From positions 1,426,001 to 1,490,000 of the forward strand of contig NZ_JAIEZP010000001.1 of the NCBI RefSeq assembly GCF_019679475.1: a stretch of 64,000 bases of DNA, read 5' to 3'. A model generated the notes under the pieces. That model saw only the letters and a program-made list of their open reading frames with translations. It ran no database searches and was not told where the DNA came from. This stretch comes from Hyphomonas sediminis (lineage in GTDB: Bacteria > Pseudomonadota > Alphaproteobacteria > Caulobacterales > Hyphomonadaceae). Position 1 is the stretch's first letter. Each line of letters opens with the position of its first letter. Positions 26,995-44,226 of the stretch are shown here, in pieces. Both the position numbers and the translations under genes were made by a program.

Positions 26995-27806
26995 GCATAG
27001 CCCCGCTGGCGCCAGGCTTCATAGATCATGATGGCGCTCGCCTGGGCGAGGTTCAGGCTGTCGGCGCCTCCGCGCATGGGGATGAGGCACAGCGTATCGC
27101 AGGCCGCCTCGGCCCATTGCGGCAAGCCGGCCTGCTCATTGCCCATGATGATGATGGCGCCGTCCTGATAGTCGGCCCCGTCATGGCGCACCGTTCCGTT
27201 TACGGAGGCGGCCGTCAGGCTCAGCTTCTGCGCCTTGCGCCAGGTGTTGAAGCTGTCGAAATCAGCCTGCGCAAAGGGAACGTCGAACAGCGATCCCATG
27301 GACGCGCGCACGGCCTCGAAACTGTAGGGGTCGCAGCAGGTGCCCACGAGGATGACGCCGCTCAGCCCGGCGCAGTCTGCGGTGCGCAGGATGGTGCCGA
27401 GATTGCCGGGGTCGCGCACTTCAAACAGCGCGATATAGAGCGGGGCGCCCTTGGGCTTGGGCAGGGCGTCCAGTTTCAGGTGGCGCTGGCGGAAAGCGGC
27501 CACCACGCTCTGGGCGTTATCCTTCTGGGTGATCTTGGTCATCAGCCGCTCAGGCGCGGCCACAACGCGGGCGCCGGCCTTGGCGGCCTGCCGGGCCAGG
27601 TCTGCAATCTGTGGCCGATCTGCCATATCCGCCGCAATAATGACGGTCTCGGGCTGCCAGCCTTGTGCCAGGCCCTCGCTGACGATCCGGGCGCCTTCGG
27701 CCAGGAACAGGCCTGTTTCGGCCCGTTCTTTCTTTCGTTCCAGGCTTTTCAGGGCCTTGACCAGAGGGTTCGCGGGGCTGGTAATCAGTTCGAGGGGCTG
27801 TTTCAT
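26991..27806 (-). CDS. TrmH/SpoU-family RNA 2'-O-methyltransferase
   Basis: This 271-residue SPOUT enzyme has an N-terminal substrate-binding domain that starts ITSPANPLVKALKSLERKKERAETGLFLAEGARIV. The knotted catalytic domain has motif 1 RDPGNLGTILRTADCAGLSGVIL, motif 2 IIMGNEQAGLP and motif 3 LIPMRGGADSLNLAQASAIMIYE. It resembles 23S rRNA G2251-type or tRNA methyltransferases; specificity is open. The ATG at 27806 is chosen by family alignment, and another ATG at 27830 would add eight residues. Neither has a strong Shine-Dalgarno. Confidence 0.88.
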   Translation of the reverse strand: MKQPLELITSPANPLVKALKSLERKKERAETGLFLAEGARIVSEGLAQGWQPETVIIAADMADRPQIADLARQAAKAGARVVAAPERLMTKITQKDNAQSVVAAFRQRHLKLDALPKPKGAPLYIALFEVRDPGNLGTILRTADCAGLSGVILVGTCCDPYSFEAVRASMGSLFDVPFAQADFDSFNTWRKAQKLSLTAASVNGTVRHDGADYQDGAIIIMGNEQAGLPQWAEAACDTLCLIPMRGGADSLNLAQASAIMIYEAWRQRGYA

Positions 27807-27914
27807 CGCCGGGCGGCCTGCTGGGTTCATCTTGCGGTAAGGTTGGGCTTAGGGCATCCCTCGGCGGGTGAGGGAAGTGTTGGGGGTTACTGGATTTGGG
27901 AGGTCAGCGACGTC

Positions 27915-29336
27915 ATGCGCCTGCTTGACTACCTGCTTGGGGGGCTCGCCCTCCTTGCCCTGCCTTTCCTTGTCTGGTGGGGCATCTATCAGTCCCCCCA
28001 GAGCGCTGTAAACCTCCAGTCACGGCTGGAGGCGCAGGCGCAGGCGGCGCTGGCGGCTTCCGGGGCAAACTGGGCCACTGTCCGCATGGATGGCCAGCGC
28101 GCGGTGATCACCGGGGCGGCCCCCTCTGCCGATGCGGTTATCGAGGCGGCCCGCACTGTCCGGCGCAGCAGCGGGGCAGGCGGGGTCATCTTCGGCGGCG
28201 TCACGCTGGTTGAGGCGCGGGTGGAAGCGGCCCAGCCGGTTTCTCCTTATATCTGGCGGGCCCGCAAGACTGAGGATGGCCAGATCGTTCTCTCCGGCAG
28301 TGTCCCGTCCAAATCCATTCAGGCGCATCTTGTGGAAGAGGCGCGCCTTGTTGGCCGCGCCGCTGTTGCCGATGAGATGCAGCTCGCCGCCGGCGCGCCT
28401 GCCGGCAACTTCCAGGGCGTGGCCCGCATCGCCCTGGCCGCCCTTGTGCAACTGGAGCAGGGCGAGGTCACCATCACCGATCACCGCGTCGTCCTGCGGG
28501 GCAGCGTCGCTGAGCCCGCCACCCGCTCGCAGGTTGCCGCTTCGCTGGCTTCGATCGCGGCGCCCTTCAAGGGCGAGCCGATGATCGCCGGGGATGTGCG
28601 CTGGCGCGCCGAAATCAGCCCCGGCGTCCTCACCCTTTCGGGCGCCATTCCGGATCAGGCCCAACGGCGGGCGTTGCTGGCGGCCACGAGCGGCTTTGCC
28701 GGTGAGGTCGTTGACGAGATGACCCTCGGCGCCGCCCCGGCTGAAGGCTGGCTTGCGGGGGCGCTGGCGGGGCTGCCGGAGTTCACGAAGTTCCGGTCCG
28801 GCGACATGGCCTTCGATGCAACGGCCGGCGCCTTCCTGTTCGATGGGGTGGCAGATGCCTCGACGCTCTACTTCCTGAAGGAAGACATGACGCGCGCAGG
28901 CCGCCCCTGGAAGGCCGTGATTGGTGCCGAAATGCCTCAAAAAGACACGGTTCATACACAGAATGTCACGCCCGCGCTCGTAAACGACACGGGAATGACC
29001 TGCGAGGACGCGCTTCAGAATGTCCTGGCGCGCGGCGATATCCGCTTTGCCGATGCCGGCAGCACACTCGCCCGCGAGAGCCGTACCTCGCTCGATGAGA
29101 TCGCCGGGATTGCCCGCAATTGCAGCACAGACAAGCGGTTCGAGATTGAAGCGCCCGGCAGCGTGCAGGCCTCCGAACTCACAGACTTCCTCGCCGCAGC
29201 AGGGGTGCCCCGCGCCCGTCTGGCTGCTATCAGTTCTGGCTCCCTCCCAAGTGAGGCGGATAATCAGTCAGAAGACACAGGCGCTGATCTGCAGCAGCCT
29301 GTACGGATTAGAGTTCTGGAACGGAGCAGAGAATGA
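27915..29336 (+). CDS. Membrane-anchored BON-repeat/OmpA-like protein
   Basis: This 473-residue protein has an N-terminal membrane anchor (LLDYLLGGLALLALPFLVWWGIYQS). A series of BON-like modules follows, in which the pattern VTLVEARV...GQIVLSGSVPSKSIQAHLVEEA / GEVTITDHRVVLRGSVAEPATRSQVAASL / GVLTLSGAIPDQAQRRALLAA repeats. The C-terminal 110 residues (IRFADAGSTLARESRTSLDEIAGIARNC) resemble a degenerate OmpA peptidoglycan-binding domain. The function is unknown, but an envelope-stress or cell-wall role is plausible. GGGAGG lies upstream of the ATG at 27915. A longer reading from 26715 runs antisense to two genes and is rejected. The next gene overlaps its stop (ATGA). Confidence 0.75.
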   Translation: MRLLDYLLGGLALLALPFLVWWGIYQSPQSAVNLQSRLEAQAQAALAASGANWATVRMDGQRAVITGAAPSADAVIEAARTVRRSSGAGGVIFGGVTLVEARVEAAQPVSPYIWRARKTEDGQIVLSGSVPSKSIQAHLVEEARLVGRAAVADEMQLAAGAPAGNFQGVARIALAALVQLEQGEVTITDHRVVLRGSVAEPATRSQVAASLASIAAPFKGEPMIAGDVRWRAEISPGVLTLSGAIPDQAQRRALLAATSGFAGEVVDEMTLGAAPAEGWLAGALAGLPEFTKFRSGDMAFDATAGAFLFDGVADASTLYFLKEDMTRAGRPWKAVIGAEMPQKDTVHTQNVTPALVNDTGMTCEDALQNVLARGDIRFADAGSTLARESRTSLDEIAGIARNCSTDKRFEIEAPGSVQASELTDFLAAAGVPRARLAAISSGSLPSEADNQSEDTGADLQQPVRIRVLERSRE

Positions 29337-30655
29337 CCTGGCTTGTCGCGCACATGTGGATCGCACTGGCCGCTGCTGCATTTGTGGCGCTGCTGTTGGG
29401 CTGGTCGCTGCGCGGCATGATGCTGCTCGGCAAGCTGCGCAAGGCCGAGGTCGACCGGGACGTGGCGCGCGTGGAACTCGGTGAAGCACGCGACGAGATC
29501 GAACGTCTGTTCGCCGCCCAGCGCAAGCTGCTGACGGGGCAGGGCGGCACGCAGATGGCGGAAGCTGTTCTGGCCTCCCCGCAAGCCGACCCGGAACTGG
29601 AACGCCAGCTGGCCGAAACCGTTGCGGCGCTCCACAGCGCCCGGGCCGAACTGGAAGAGTTGAAGGCTGCGCCGCCCGTGCTGGCGCCGGCGCCGGAAAT
29701 GGCGGCGATGCCCATGGTGGACCCCGCTGTTTCTGCGCGCGCGGCTGAGCTTGAGCAGCGCGTTGGAGGGCTTGAGGCCGAACTGCAAGCGGCGCGCGCT
29801 GCATTGGAAGCAGCAGAAGTTGCGAAGGCCGAAGCGGTTGCTGCCGCTGTCGCGGCTGCGCCTGCAGTGGCTGAACCTGAACCCGCGCCTGCCGCTGAAC
29901 CCGATCCAAAGCTGGTCTGGAAGGTCAATTATCTCACTCAGCGCGTAACGGCGCTGGAAGACGAAGTCGCCTCCCAGCCTGTCGCGCCGGCCGTTGTCGC
30001 GTCGGTCCCCGAAGCGCCCGTGGAAGTTGCTGCGCCGGAGCCTGAAGCGCCTGCCAAGTCTGCAGATACCGAGTCGATCGAGGAAGAACTGGCCAGCCTG
30101 CGCTGGCGCAACCGTTATCTTGAAGGTCGGCTTGCCTATTTCGAAGGTGACGCGGCCGCTGTCGCTGATGAAATCGCTGCCGACGATGAGGGCGAAGCTG
30201 CCCTGGAGGATGACGAGGACGCCTACGAAGAGGACGAGGCCTCTGAAGACGACGCCTATGCTGAAGATGATGACGGCGAAGACTTCGAAGAATATGAGGA
30301 TGATGCGGACGATGAGGACGAGGATTACCCCTCCGCCGCTGAAACCATTCTGGGCCGTCTGGAAGAAGATGACGCTGCCGCTGAAGATGCTGAACCTGTT
30401 GTTCCGGCCCGCCCGCTGGCGCTGGAGAAGCCGGTTGAGGGCGCGCCGGATGATCTGACGCTGATCGGCGGCATTGGCCCGCGCATTCAGGAAGTGCTCA
30501 ATTCCATTGGCGTGTTCCACTATGACCAGATTGCCGAGTGGAGCCGTGAGAACATCGCCTGGGTGGACGACTATTTGAACTTTAACGGCCGTATTCGCCG
30601 CGAAGGCTGGGTCGAGCAGGCCGCCATTCTAGTCGATGAAAGCGTCGGTTCCTGA
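29333..30655 (+). CDS. Membrane coiled-coil protein with acidic region and C-terminal HhH-like domain
   Basis: This 440-residue protein starts with one transmembrane helix (WIALAAAAFVALLLGW). A long Ala/Glu-rich coiled coil follows (about 35-190), then a run dominated by Asp and Glu (about 275-340). The C-terminal domain LTLIGGIGPRIQEVLNSIGVFHYDQIAEWSRENIAWVDDYLNF is of the helix-hairpin-helix type that alphaproteobacteria attach to several proteins (for example L21 and complex I subunit E variants). The function is unknown. Its ATG overlaps the stop of the BON/OmpA-like gene, so the two probably act together at the inner membrane. Confidence 0.75.
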   Translation: MTWLVAHMWIALAAAAFVALLLGWSLRGMMLLGKLRKAEVDRDVARVELGEARDEIERLFAAQRKLLTGQGGTQMAEAVLASPQADPELERQLAETVAALHSARAELEELKAAPPVLAPAPEMAAMPMVDPAVSARAAELEQRVGGLEAELQAARAALEAAEVAKAEAVAAAVAAAPAVAEPEPAPAAEPDPKLVWKVNYLTQRVTALEDEVASQPVAPAVVASVPEAPVEVAAPEPEAPAKSADTESIEEELASLRWRNRYLEGRLAYFEGDAAAVADEIAADDEGEAALEDDEDAYEEDEASEDDAYAEDDDGEDFEEYEDDADDEDEDYPSAAETILGRLEEDDAAAEDAEPVVPARPLALEKPVEGAPDDLTLIGGIGPRIQEVLNSIGVFHYDQIAEWSRENIAWVDDYLNFNGRIRREGWVEQAAILVDESVGS

Positions 30656-30770
30656 CGCATTTCCTATTCAGCGCGGGTTCACGGGTGGCTGCCTAGCCTG
30701 ACGCTGTGCAATTGCATTTTGCCGGCAGCGGATTAACCTTCCCGCGTGCCGGACTTCAGGGAGAGCAAGT

Positions 30771-31607
30771 ATGGTCGAGCGGATTGATTTTGACGGTGAA
30801 ATTCTTGCGGGCGCCCCGCGCATCCGCATGTCACGCCGGGCCATCATCACGGGCATTGCGGCCGGCACGGTCCTGCCTTTCGTCTCGGGCTGCACCACCA
30901 ACCCGGAAACCGGGCGCAGCCAGTTCCTGCTGATGGGCGACGCGGAAGTCGCCAGCATGGCGACGGCGGCCTGGTCCGACATGAAAACCCAGGTGCCGCA
31001 GACCTCCAACACCGCCCTCAAAAACCGCGTTCTCAACGTGTGGAACCGGACTGCGAAGGGCGCGAGGAAAGATCATGAGCAGTGGGATGTCGCAGTGTTC
31101 GACACCGACGACGTCAACGCCTTCGTCATGCCGGGCAACCGGGTAGGCGTTTACCGCGGTATCACCGAGCTGACCGAGAATGACGACCAGTTGTCTTCCG
31201 TGCTGGGCCATGAGGCTGGCCACGTAGCTGGCCGCCACGCCGCAGAGCGCATGTCCGTAACGATGGCAGCGCAGGCTGGCCTGATGGTTGGCCAGATCGC
31301 GGTGGCCTCCTCCGAAGAGCTCAGCAAGTATGGCTCCGCCATCGGCGCGCTGGGCGGCGCCGCCGTCCAGTTCGGTGTGATCCTGCCTTACAGCCGCAAT
31401 CACGAGCTTGAGGCCGACCGTCTCGGCGTCGATTATATGCACAATGCCGGCTATGACGTGAAACAGTCGATCCGCCTGTGGGAGCTGATGGACTCCCAGT
31501 CCAAGGGCCAGCGCCCGCCGGAATTCATGTCGACCCACCCCGATCCAGCCCGCCGCGCGCAGGAGCTGCGCAACTACATCAACGCGCGGGGCTATGCGCT
31601 GGTGTAG
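30771..31607 (+). CDS. M48-family metalloprotease, predicted lipoprotein
   Basis: This 278-residue protein has a Tat-like or lipoprotein signal: MSRRAIITGIAAGTVLPFVSGCTTNPETGR (Cys at about 41; RR pair before the hydrophobic run). The catalytic motif HEAGH is at 147-151, and the ELEAD third-ligand motif is at 212-216. The family (LoiP/BepA/YcaL-like) handles misassembled outer-membrane proteins in the periplasm. The ATG has GGAG 7 bases upstream. It precedes the ribosomal cluster but is separated from it by a terminator. Confidence 0.9.
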   Translation: MVERIDFDGEILAGAPRIRMSRRAIITGIAAGTVLPFVSGCTTNPETGRSQFLLMGDAEVASMATAAWSDMKTQVPQTSNTALKNRVLNVWNRTAKGARKDHEQWDVAVFDTDDVNAFVMPGNRVGVYRGITELTENDDQLSSVLGHEAGHVAGRHAAERMSVTMAAQAGLMVGQIAVASSEELSKYGSAIGALGGAAVQFGVILPYSRNHELEADRLGVDYMHNAGYDVKQSIRLWELMDSQSKGQRPPEFMSTHPDPARRAQELRNYINARGYALV

Positions 31608-31630
31608 GCGCTGAGCGCATCAAAGCTGGG

Positions 31631-31663
31631 AAGCCCGGATACCGTGTGGTGTCCGGGCTTTTT
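31631..31663 (+). terminator. Intrinsic terminator after the M48 protease gene
   Basis: A 9-bp perfect stem (31631-31639 with 31652-31660) with a 12-base loop is followed by T residues. It separates the protease from the ribosomal operon. Confidence 0.85.
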
Positions 31664-31675
31664 CATGGGAGTGAC

Positions 31676-31704
31676 TTGACCGGGCAGGGGCTTTCCGTCA
31701 TACG
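31676..31704 (+). promoter_or_regulatory. Probable promoter of rplK-rplA
   Basis: TTGACC, a 17-base spacer and CATACG stand 100 bases before rplK, just after a terminator. The same elements and spacing occur in front of the rtcB leader (63538), and similar ones in front of rpsL. Confidence 0.6.
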
Positions 31705-31803
31705 CCGCGCTTCCGTGGGAGGCTGCCAGCCGAACCGCGGAGCCTCGTTATCAACCGGGCGGATCGAAAGACCACCGCCCCGTCGCCAAGTTGTGAGGAC
31801 AAA

Positions 31804-32250
31804 ATGGCTAAGAAACTACTGGGGCAGATCAAGCTCCAGATCCCGGCCGGCAAGGCCAACCCGTCGCCGCCAGTGGGCCCCGCCCTCGGTCAGCGCGGTA
31901 TCAACATCATGGAATTCTGTAAGGCGTTCAATGCTCGTACCCAGGGCATGGAAGAAGGTCTGCCGATTCCGGTCGTGATCCAGTATTATCAGGACAAGTC
32001 GTTCACCTTCGTCACGAAGACGCCGCCTGCCACCGTTCTGCTGAAGAAGGCCGCTGGCCTGAAGCTCGGCAAGAAACCGGCATCGGGCGCGAAAAAGCCG
32101 GGTTATGATACCGTCGGCAAAGTGACGATGGAGCAGGTCCGCGAGATCGCGAAGGTCAAAATGGATGACCTGAACGCCAATGATCTCGACGCCGCCACGA
32201 AAATCATCGTCGGCTCCGCCCGCGCGATGGGCCTTCAGGTTGTGGAGTAA
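31804..32250 (+). CDS. rplK: 50S ribosomal protein L11
   Basis: This 148-residue protein has the L11 N-terminal signature [37 protein letters not shown] and the C-terminal rRNA-binding part [39 protein letters not shown]11 forms the GTPase-associated centre with 23S rRNA and the L7/L12 stalk. GAGG precedes the ATG by 5 bases. It is the first gene of a two-gene unit with rplA; the secE-nusG pair that usually precedes it is absent here. Confidence 0.98.
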   Translation: MAKKLLGQIKLQIPAGKANPSPPVGPALGQRGINIMEFCKAFNARTQGMEEGLPIPVVIQYYQDKSFTFVTKTPPATVLLKKAAGLKLGKKPASGAKKPGYDTVGKVTMEQVREIAKVKMDDLNANDLDAATKIIVGSARAMGLQVVE

Positions 32251-32255
32251 GAACG

Positions 32256-32951
32256 ATGGCGACTAAAGGAAAACGCGCTCGCGCAATCGAACAGGCCGTC
32301 GACACGACGAAGACCTACACGATCGCCGAAGCAGTGAAGCTCGTAAAAACCAACGCCAAAGCGAAGTTCGACGAGTCGATCGAAATCGCCATGAACCTCG
32401 GCGTTGACCCGAAATATGCTGACCAGCAAGTCCGCTCGGTCGTCAACCTGCCGGCTGGCACGGGCAAGACGATCCGCGTTGCTGTGTTCGCAAAGGACAA
32501 GAAGGCTGAAGAAGCCCTGGCGGCTGGCGCAGACGTCGTCGGCGCTGACGACCTGTTCGAAAAGGTCAGCGGTGGCTTCATGGACTTCGATCGCGTCATC
32601 GCGACCCCGGACATGATGGGTCTCGTCGGCCGTCTCGGTAAGGTGCTTGGCCCGCGCGGCCTGATGCCGAACCCGAAGGTTGGCACCGTGACCCCGAACG
32701 TTGCTCAAGCCGTCAAGGACGCCAAGGGCGGCGCGGTTGAGTTCAAGGTCGAGAAGGCCGGTATTGTTCACGCCGGCGTTGGCAAAGCCAGCTTCTCCGA
32801 AGCCGACATCGAGAAGAACGTTCAGGCGTTCATCTCTGCTGTCGTCAAGGCTCGTCCGTCGGGCGCAAAAGGCACGTTCGTGCGTAAGGTCACTCTGTCT
32901 TCGACGATGGGCGCCGGCGTCACGATCGACCTGGCCGAAGCCAAAGGCTGA
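32256..32951 (+). CDS. rplA: 50S ribosomal protein L1
   Basis: This 231-residue L1 protein of the ribosomal L1 stalk contributes to release of the E-site tRNA. Recognisable parts are [34 protein letters not shown], the [20 protein letters not shown] core motif and the terminal [23 protein letters not shown] lies 8 bases before the ATG. L1 autoregulates the L11 operon in many bacteria; a site was not identified here. A strong terminator follows. Confidence 0.98.
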   Translation: MATKGKRARAIEQAVDTTKTYTIAEAVKLVKTNAKAKFDESIEIAMNLGVDPKYADQQVRSVVNLPAGTGKTIRVAVFAKDKKAEEALAAGADVVGADDLFEKVSGGFMDFDRVIATPDMMGLVGRLGKVLGPRGLMPNPKVGTVTPNVAQAVKDAKGGAVEFKVEKAGIVHAGVGKASFSEADIEKNVQAFISAVVKARPSGAKGTFVRKVTLSSTMGAGVTIDLAEAKG

Positions 32952-32999
32952 TCGCCCGGTCCCTGTCGCGGGCGGCGCCCAGGCGGGAATATGAATATG

Positions 33000-33032
33000 G
33001 CCCGGAGCTGCGTTGCGGCTCCGGGCTTTTTC
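33000..33032 (+). terminator. Intrinsic terminator between rplA and rplJ
   Basis: A perfect 9-bp stem (33000-33008 with 33018-33026) is followed by TTTTTCTT. It splits rplKA from rplJL-rpoBC. Confidence 0.9.
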
Positions 33033-33039
33033 TTGCCCT

Positions 33040-33361
33040 GTGAAAAAATCAGGGGAGGGGGTTGCGGCCCCGTGGAAAAAGCGTTAATGCCCGCCGCTTG
33101 ACGGGAGTTCTCTGATATGCATCGGGGGCCTCCCGTTTTCCTGTCCTAGACCATCGGTCATGCCCTTCGGGGGATGCTAAGGGCCAATAGGCCACCTGTG
33201 CAGACGGGGTGAGGCGTTGATACGGTTCGGAATTTTCTGGAATTTTCCAGAAAATGCAAGCCGGGCAGGCCAATCCCTGGGCAGGCGCTGGAATCCCTTT
33301 CGGGGGTGAAGGCGATTACCAGGGCGGCCGGATGGTCCGGACGCCTCAATGGAGACCCGCA
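33040..33361 (+). promoter_or_regulatory. rplJ leader, probable L10-type autoregulatory region
   Basis: About 320 bases without a gene precede rplJ. A strong AT hairpin (33232-33240 with 33247-33255, loop AATTTT) is followed by GC-rich stem-forming segments up to the Shine-Dalgarno GGAG. TTGACG at 33098 may be a -35 element, but the -10 is unclear. A leader that binds L10(L12) is known at this position in most bacteria; the match here is inferred from position only. Confidence 0.45.
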
Positions 33362-33877
33362 ATGGATAAAGCTGGAAAAAGCGCGGCTCTTGAAAACCTC
33401 AAAGGGGTTTTCGAAGGGGCGGGCGTGGTCGTCGTGACCCACTATACCGGTCTTACCGTGGCGGAAATGACGAAGCTGCGTGGCCTGCTCCGTAAGGACG
33501 GCGCGCACTTCAAAGTGGTCAAGAACCGCCTGGCGAAAATCGCGCTCGGCGGGGCAGGTGGCGACAAGGCACAAGAGCTCTTCCAGGGCCCGGTTGCCAT
33601 CGCCTACTCGCCGGACCCGGTGGCGGCTGCGAAAGCAGCAGACGAGTTCTCGAAGGAAAATTCGAAACTCGTGATCATCGGCGCCGTGATGGGTGAGCAG
33701 GTCCTCGATGCCAAAGGCGTCGAAGCCCTCGCGAAACTGCCGTCTCTCGACCAACTGCGTGGCAAGCTCATCGGCCTCATTCAGGCACCGGCAACGAAAG
33801 TTGCAGGCGTCATTCAGGCTCCGGCTGGGCAACTGGCACGCGTGGTGTCCGCATACGCGTCGAAAGACGCCGCATAA
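33362..33877 (+). CDS. rplJ: 50S ribosomal protein L10
   Basis: This 171-residue protein is the base of the L7/L12 stalk. The family start is visible as MDKAGKSAALENLKGVFEGAGVVVVTHYTGLTVAEMTKLRGLLR, followed by FKVVKNRLAKIAL, and the C-terminal helix that binds L12 dimers is at about 145-165. The ATG at 33362 has GGAG 7 bases upstream. An in-frame extension to 33254 lies in the leader and is not conserved. It is followed 58 bases later by rplL. Confidence 0.97.
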   Translation: MDKAGKSAALENLKGVFEGAGVVVVTHYTGLTVAEMTKLRGLLRKDGAHFKVVKNRLAKIALGGAGGDKAQELFQGPVAIAYSPDPVAAAKAADEFSKENSKLVIIGAVMGEQVLDAKGVEALAKLPSLDQLRGKLIGLIQAPATKVAGVIQAPAGQLARVVSAYASKDAA

Positions 33878-33935
33878 GACACCCGTTTTCGCAACACCAA
33901 GATCATAACAACCGAACCAAACAGGAATTGAAACC

Positions 33936-34316
33936 ATGGCAAATCTCGAAAAGATTGTCGAAGACCTCTCGGCTCTGACCGTTCTGGAAGCCGCTGAGCT
34001 CGCAAAAATGCTCGAAGAAAAGTGGGGCGTTTCCGCTGCTGCTCCGGTGGCTGTTGCTGCTGCTGGCGGCGCTGCTGCTCCGGCCGCTGCTGCTGAAGAG
34101 AAGACCGAATTCGACGTCGTTCTCACGGACGCTGGCGCGAAGAAAATCGAAGTCATCAAACTCGTCCGCGAAGTCGTTCCGGCTCTCGGCCTGAAAGAAG
34201 CCAAAGACCTCGTCGAAGGCGCTCCGAAGACCGTGAAAGAAGCCGTTGCAAAGGCTGACGCTGAAGAGCTGAAGAAGAAGTTCGAAGCTGCAGGCGCTAA
34301 AGTCGAGCTGAAATAA
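33936..34316 (+). CDS. rplL: 50S ribosomal protein L7/L12
   Basis: This 126-residue stalk protein recruits translation factors. It has the N-terminal dimerisation helix ([32 protein letters not shown]), an Ala-rich flexible hinge (about 33-55) and the conserved C-terminal globular domain ([44 protein letters not shown]). AGGA lies 9 bases before the ATG. The gap before rpoB (153 bases) contains a hairpin, a common site of attenuation or processing. Confidence 0.98.
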   Translation: MANLEKIVEDLSALTVLEAAELAKMLEEKWGVSAAAPVAVAAAGGAAAPAAAAEEKTEFDVVLTDAGAKKIEVIKLVREVVPALGLKEAKDLVEGAPKTVKEAVAKADAEELKKKFEAAGAKVELK

Positions 34317-34375
34317 GCTCTGCTGCTTCGTATCCGGGAGGTGTTCGCGCGAGGCGCCTTCCGTTCAAGGATCTG

Positions 34376-34404
34376 CGCGGCGGTCTCTTTTTGGGATCGC
34401 CGCG
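34376..34404 (+). other. Hairpin between rplL and rpoB
   Basis: A 10-bp stem with one G-T pair (34376-34385 with 34395-34404) encloses TCTTTTTGG. No T run follows it. It sits where other bacteria have a partial attenuator or RNase III site between rplL and rpoB. Nothing else was seen in the 34317-34469 gap. Confidence 0.5.
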
Positions 34405-34469
34405 TACTCGCGTTCTAATCACAGGCGGTCCGCGGGCGTGCGGATTTGCCGACAGACTGGGAACCTGGG

Positions 34470-38606
<4,137 letters not shown>

Positions 38607-38623
38607 ACTTTCCGCCCAAATCA

Positions 38624-38647
38624 GGCCCCGCTGTAAAAAGCGGGGCC
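38624..38647 (+). other. Intercistronic hairpin between rpoB and rpoC
   Basis: A perfect 9-bp stem (GGCCCCGCT at 38624-38632 with AGCGGGGCC at 38639-38647) has the loop GTAAAA. It lacks a T run, so it is more likely a stabilising or processing element than a terminator. Confidence 0.55.
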
Positions 38648-38720
38648 ACGCCGACCCGGATTTATTCAGGGCAGGGGGAGCCGGATCCTCCAAATGCCCG
38701 CCCCAAGGAGCAGACAACCT

Positions 38721-42932
<4,212 letters not shown>

Positions 42933-42957
42933 TCCTCTCAGCCTTGAATGAACCGGA

Positions 42958-42985
42958 AAAGCCTGCCAGCAATGGCAGGCTTTTT
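42958..42985 (+). terminator. Intrinsic terminator after rpoC
   Basis: An 11-bp perfect stem (42958-42968 with 42973-42983), GCAA loop and five T lie 25 bases after the rpoC stop. Confidence 0.93.
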
Positions 42986-43007
42986 CACTTCCGGAGCGCG
43001 CGTAACC

Positions 43008-43115
43008 ATGAAGCTGGACCGGATGCAGTTGGTCGGCGTGATCTGCGCCGTTGCGGCGATCGGGTTGGTCGCCTGGATGTGTTATCAGAGCTGGGGTGGC
43101 ATCTCCCCGTTCTGA
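43008..43115 (+). CDS. Putative 35-residue single-pass membrane micro-protein
   Basis: A short ORF starts ATGAAGCTGGACCGG and reads MKLDRMQLVGVICAVAAIGL, followed by VAWMCYQSWGGISPF and stop. The charged start (K, D, R), a 17-residue hydrophobic helix and an aromatic C-terminus are what a genuine small membrane protein looks like. CGGAG lies 11 bases upstream, a little far. It begins 23 bases after the rpoC terminator and ends 39 bases before the putative rpsL promoter. The function is unknown, and chance coding cannot be excluded without comparison to relatives. Confidence 0.45.
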   Translation: MKLDRMQLVGVICAVAAIGLVAWMCYQSWGGISPF

Positions 43116-43153
43116 ATCGGTACAGGGCCATGCGGAAAGCCGCGCCATCGCCC

Positions 43154-43182
43154 TTGACGTACTGCGCGCGCGAGTCTACACG
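43154..43182 (+). promoter_or_regulatory. Probable promoter of rpsL-rpsG-fusA-tuf
   Basis: TTGACG, a 17-base spacer and TACACG lie about 180 bases upstream of rpsL, matching the other ribosomal promoter candidates. The remaining 43183-43361 leader contains GC-rich repeats but no gene that I can support. Confidence 0.55.
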
Positions 43183-43361
43183 CCCCGGATCGTCAGAGAG
43201 GCAAGTGGGCCCAAGGTCCGTCTGCCGTACCGGAAACAGGAATGTTCCGGCGAAGCTGACCCCCAAATTTCCGCTCGTCCCGGAAGCCTGATTGAGGGCC
43301 TTCGGGGCACACGTCATTACCGGCCCTCGGGCCACAACGTACGAAGAGACAGTAGGCCCGA

Positions 43362-43733
43362 ATGCCCACGATTCAGCAGCTGATCCGCAATCCGCGCGAG
43401 CCCAAGCGCACCCGTACCAAGACCCCGGCCCTGAAGGCTTGTCCTCAGCGCCGCGGTGTTTGCACCCGCGTTTACACCACGACCCCGAAAAAGCCGAACT
43501 CGGCGCTCCGGAAAGTGGCCAAAGTGCGCATGACGTCCGGATTTGAATCGCTGTGCTATATCCCCGGTGAAGGCCACAACCTTCAGGAGCACTCTGTCGT
43601 GCTCATCCGCGGCGGCCGCGTGAAAGACCTTCCGGGTGTCCGTTACCACATCGTGCGCGGTGCGCTCGACACCCAACCCGTCAAGAACCGTAAGCAGCGC
43701 CGCTCGCATTACGGCGCGAAGAAACCGAAATAA
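43362..43733 (+). CDS. rpsL: 30S ribosomal protein S12
   Basis: This 123-residue decoding-centre protein starts [39 protein letters not shown]. The classical streptomycin sites are wild type: the [15 protein letters not shown] segment has its lysine, and the [12 protein letters not shown] loop is intact. The Shine-Dalgarno is weak, with only purine-rich sequence before the ATG. It heads the str operon, and rpsG follows after 15 bases. Confidence 0.98.
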   Translation: MPTIQQLIRNPREPKRTRTKTPALKACPQRRGVCTRVYTTTPKKPNSALRKVAKVRMTSGFESLCYIPGEGHNLQEHSVVLIRGGRVKDLPGVRYHIVRGALDTQPVKNRKQRRSHYGAKKPK

Positions 43734-43736
43734 TAG

Positions 43737-44219
<483 letters not shown>

Positions 44220-44226
44220 CAGTTAT

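Noticed and set aside
26715-27914. A long in-frame N-terminal extension of the BON/OmpA-like gene
   Set aside because: It runs antisense through both RNA methyltransferase genes, is low complexity, and a well-placed start with an anchor helix exists at 27915.
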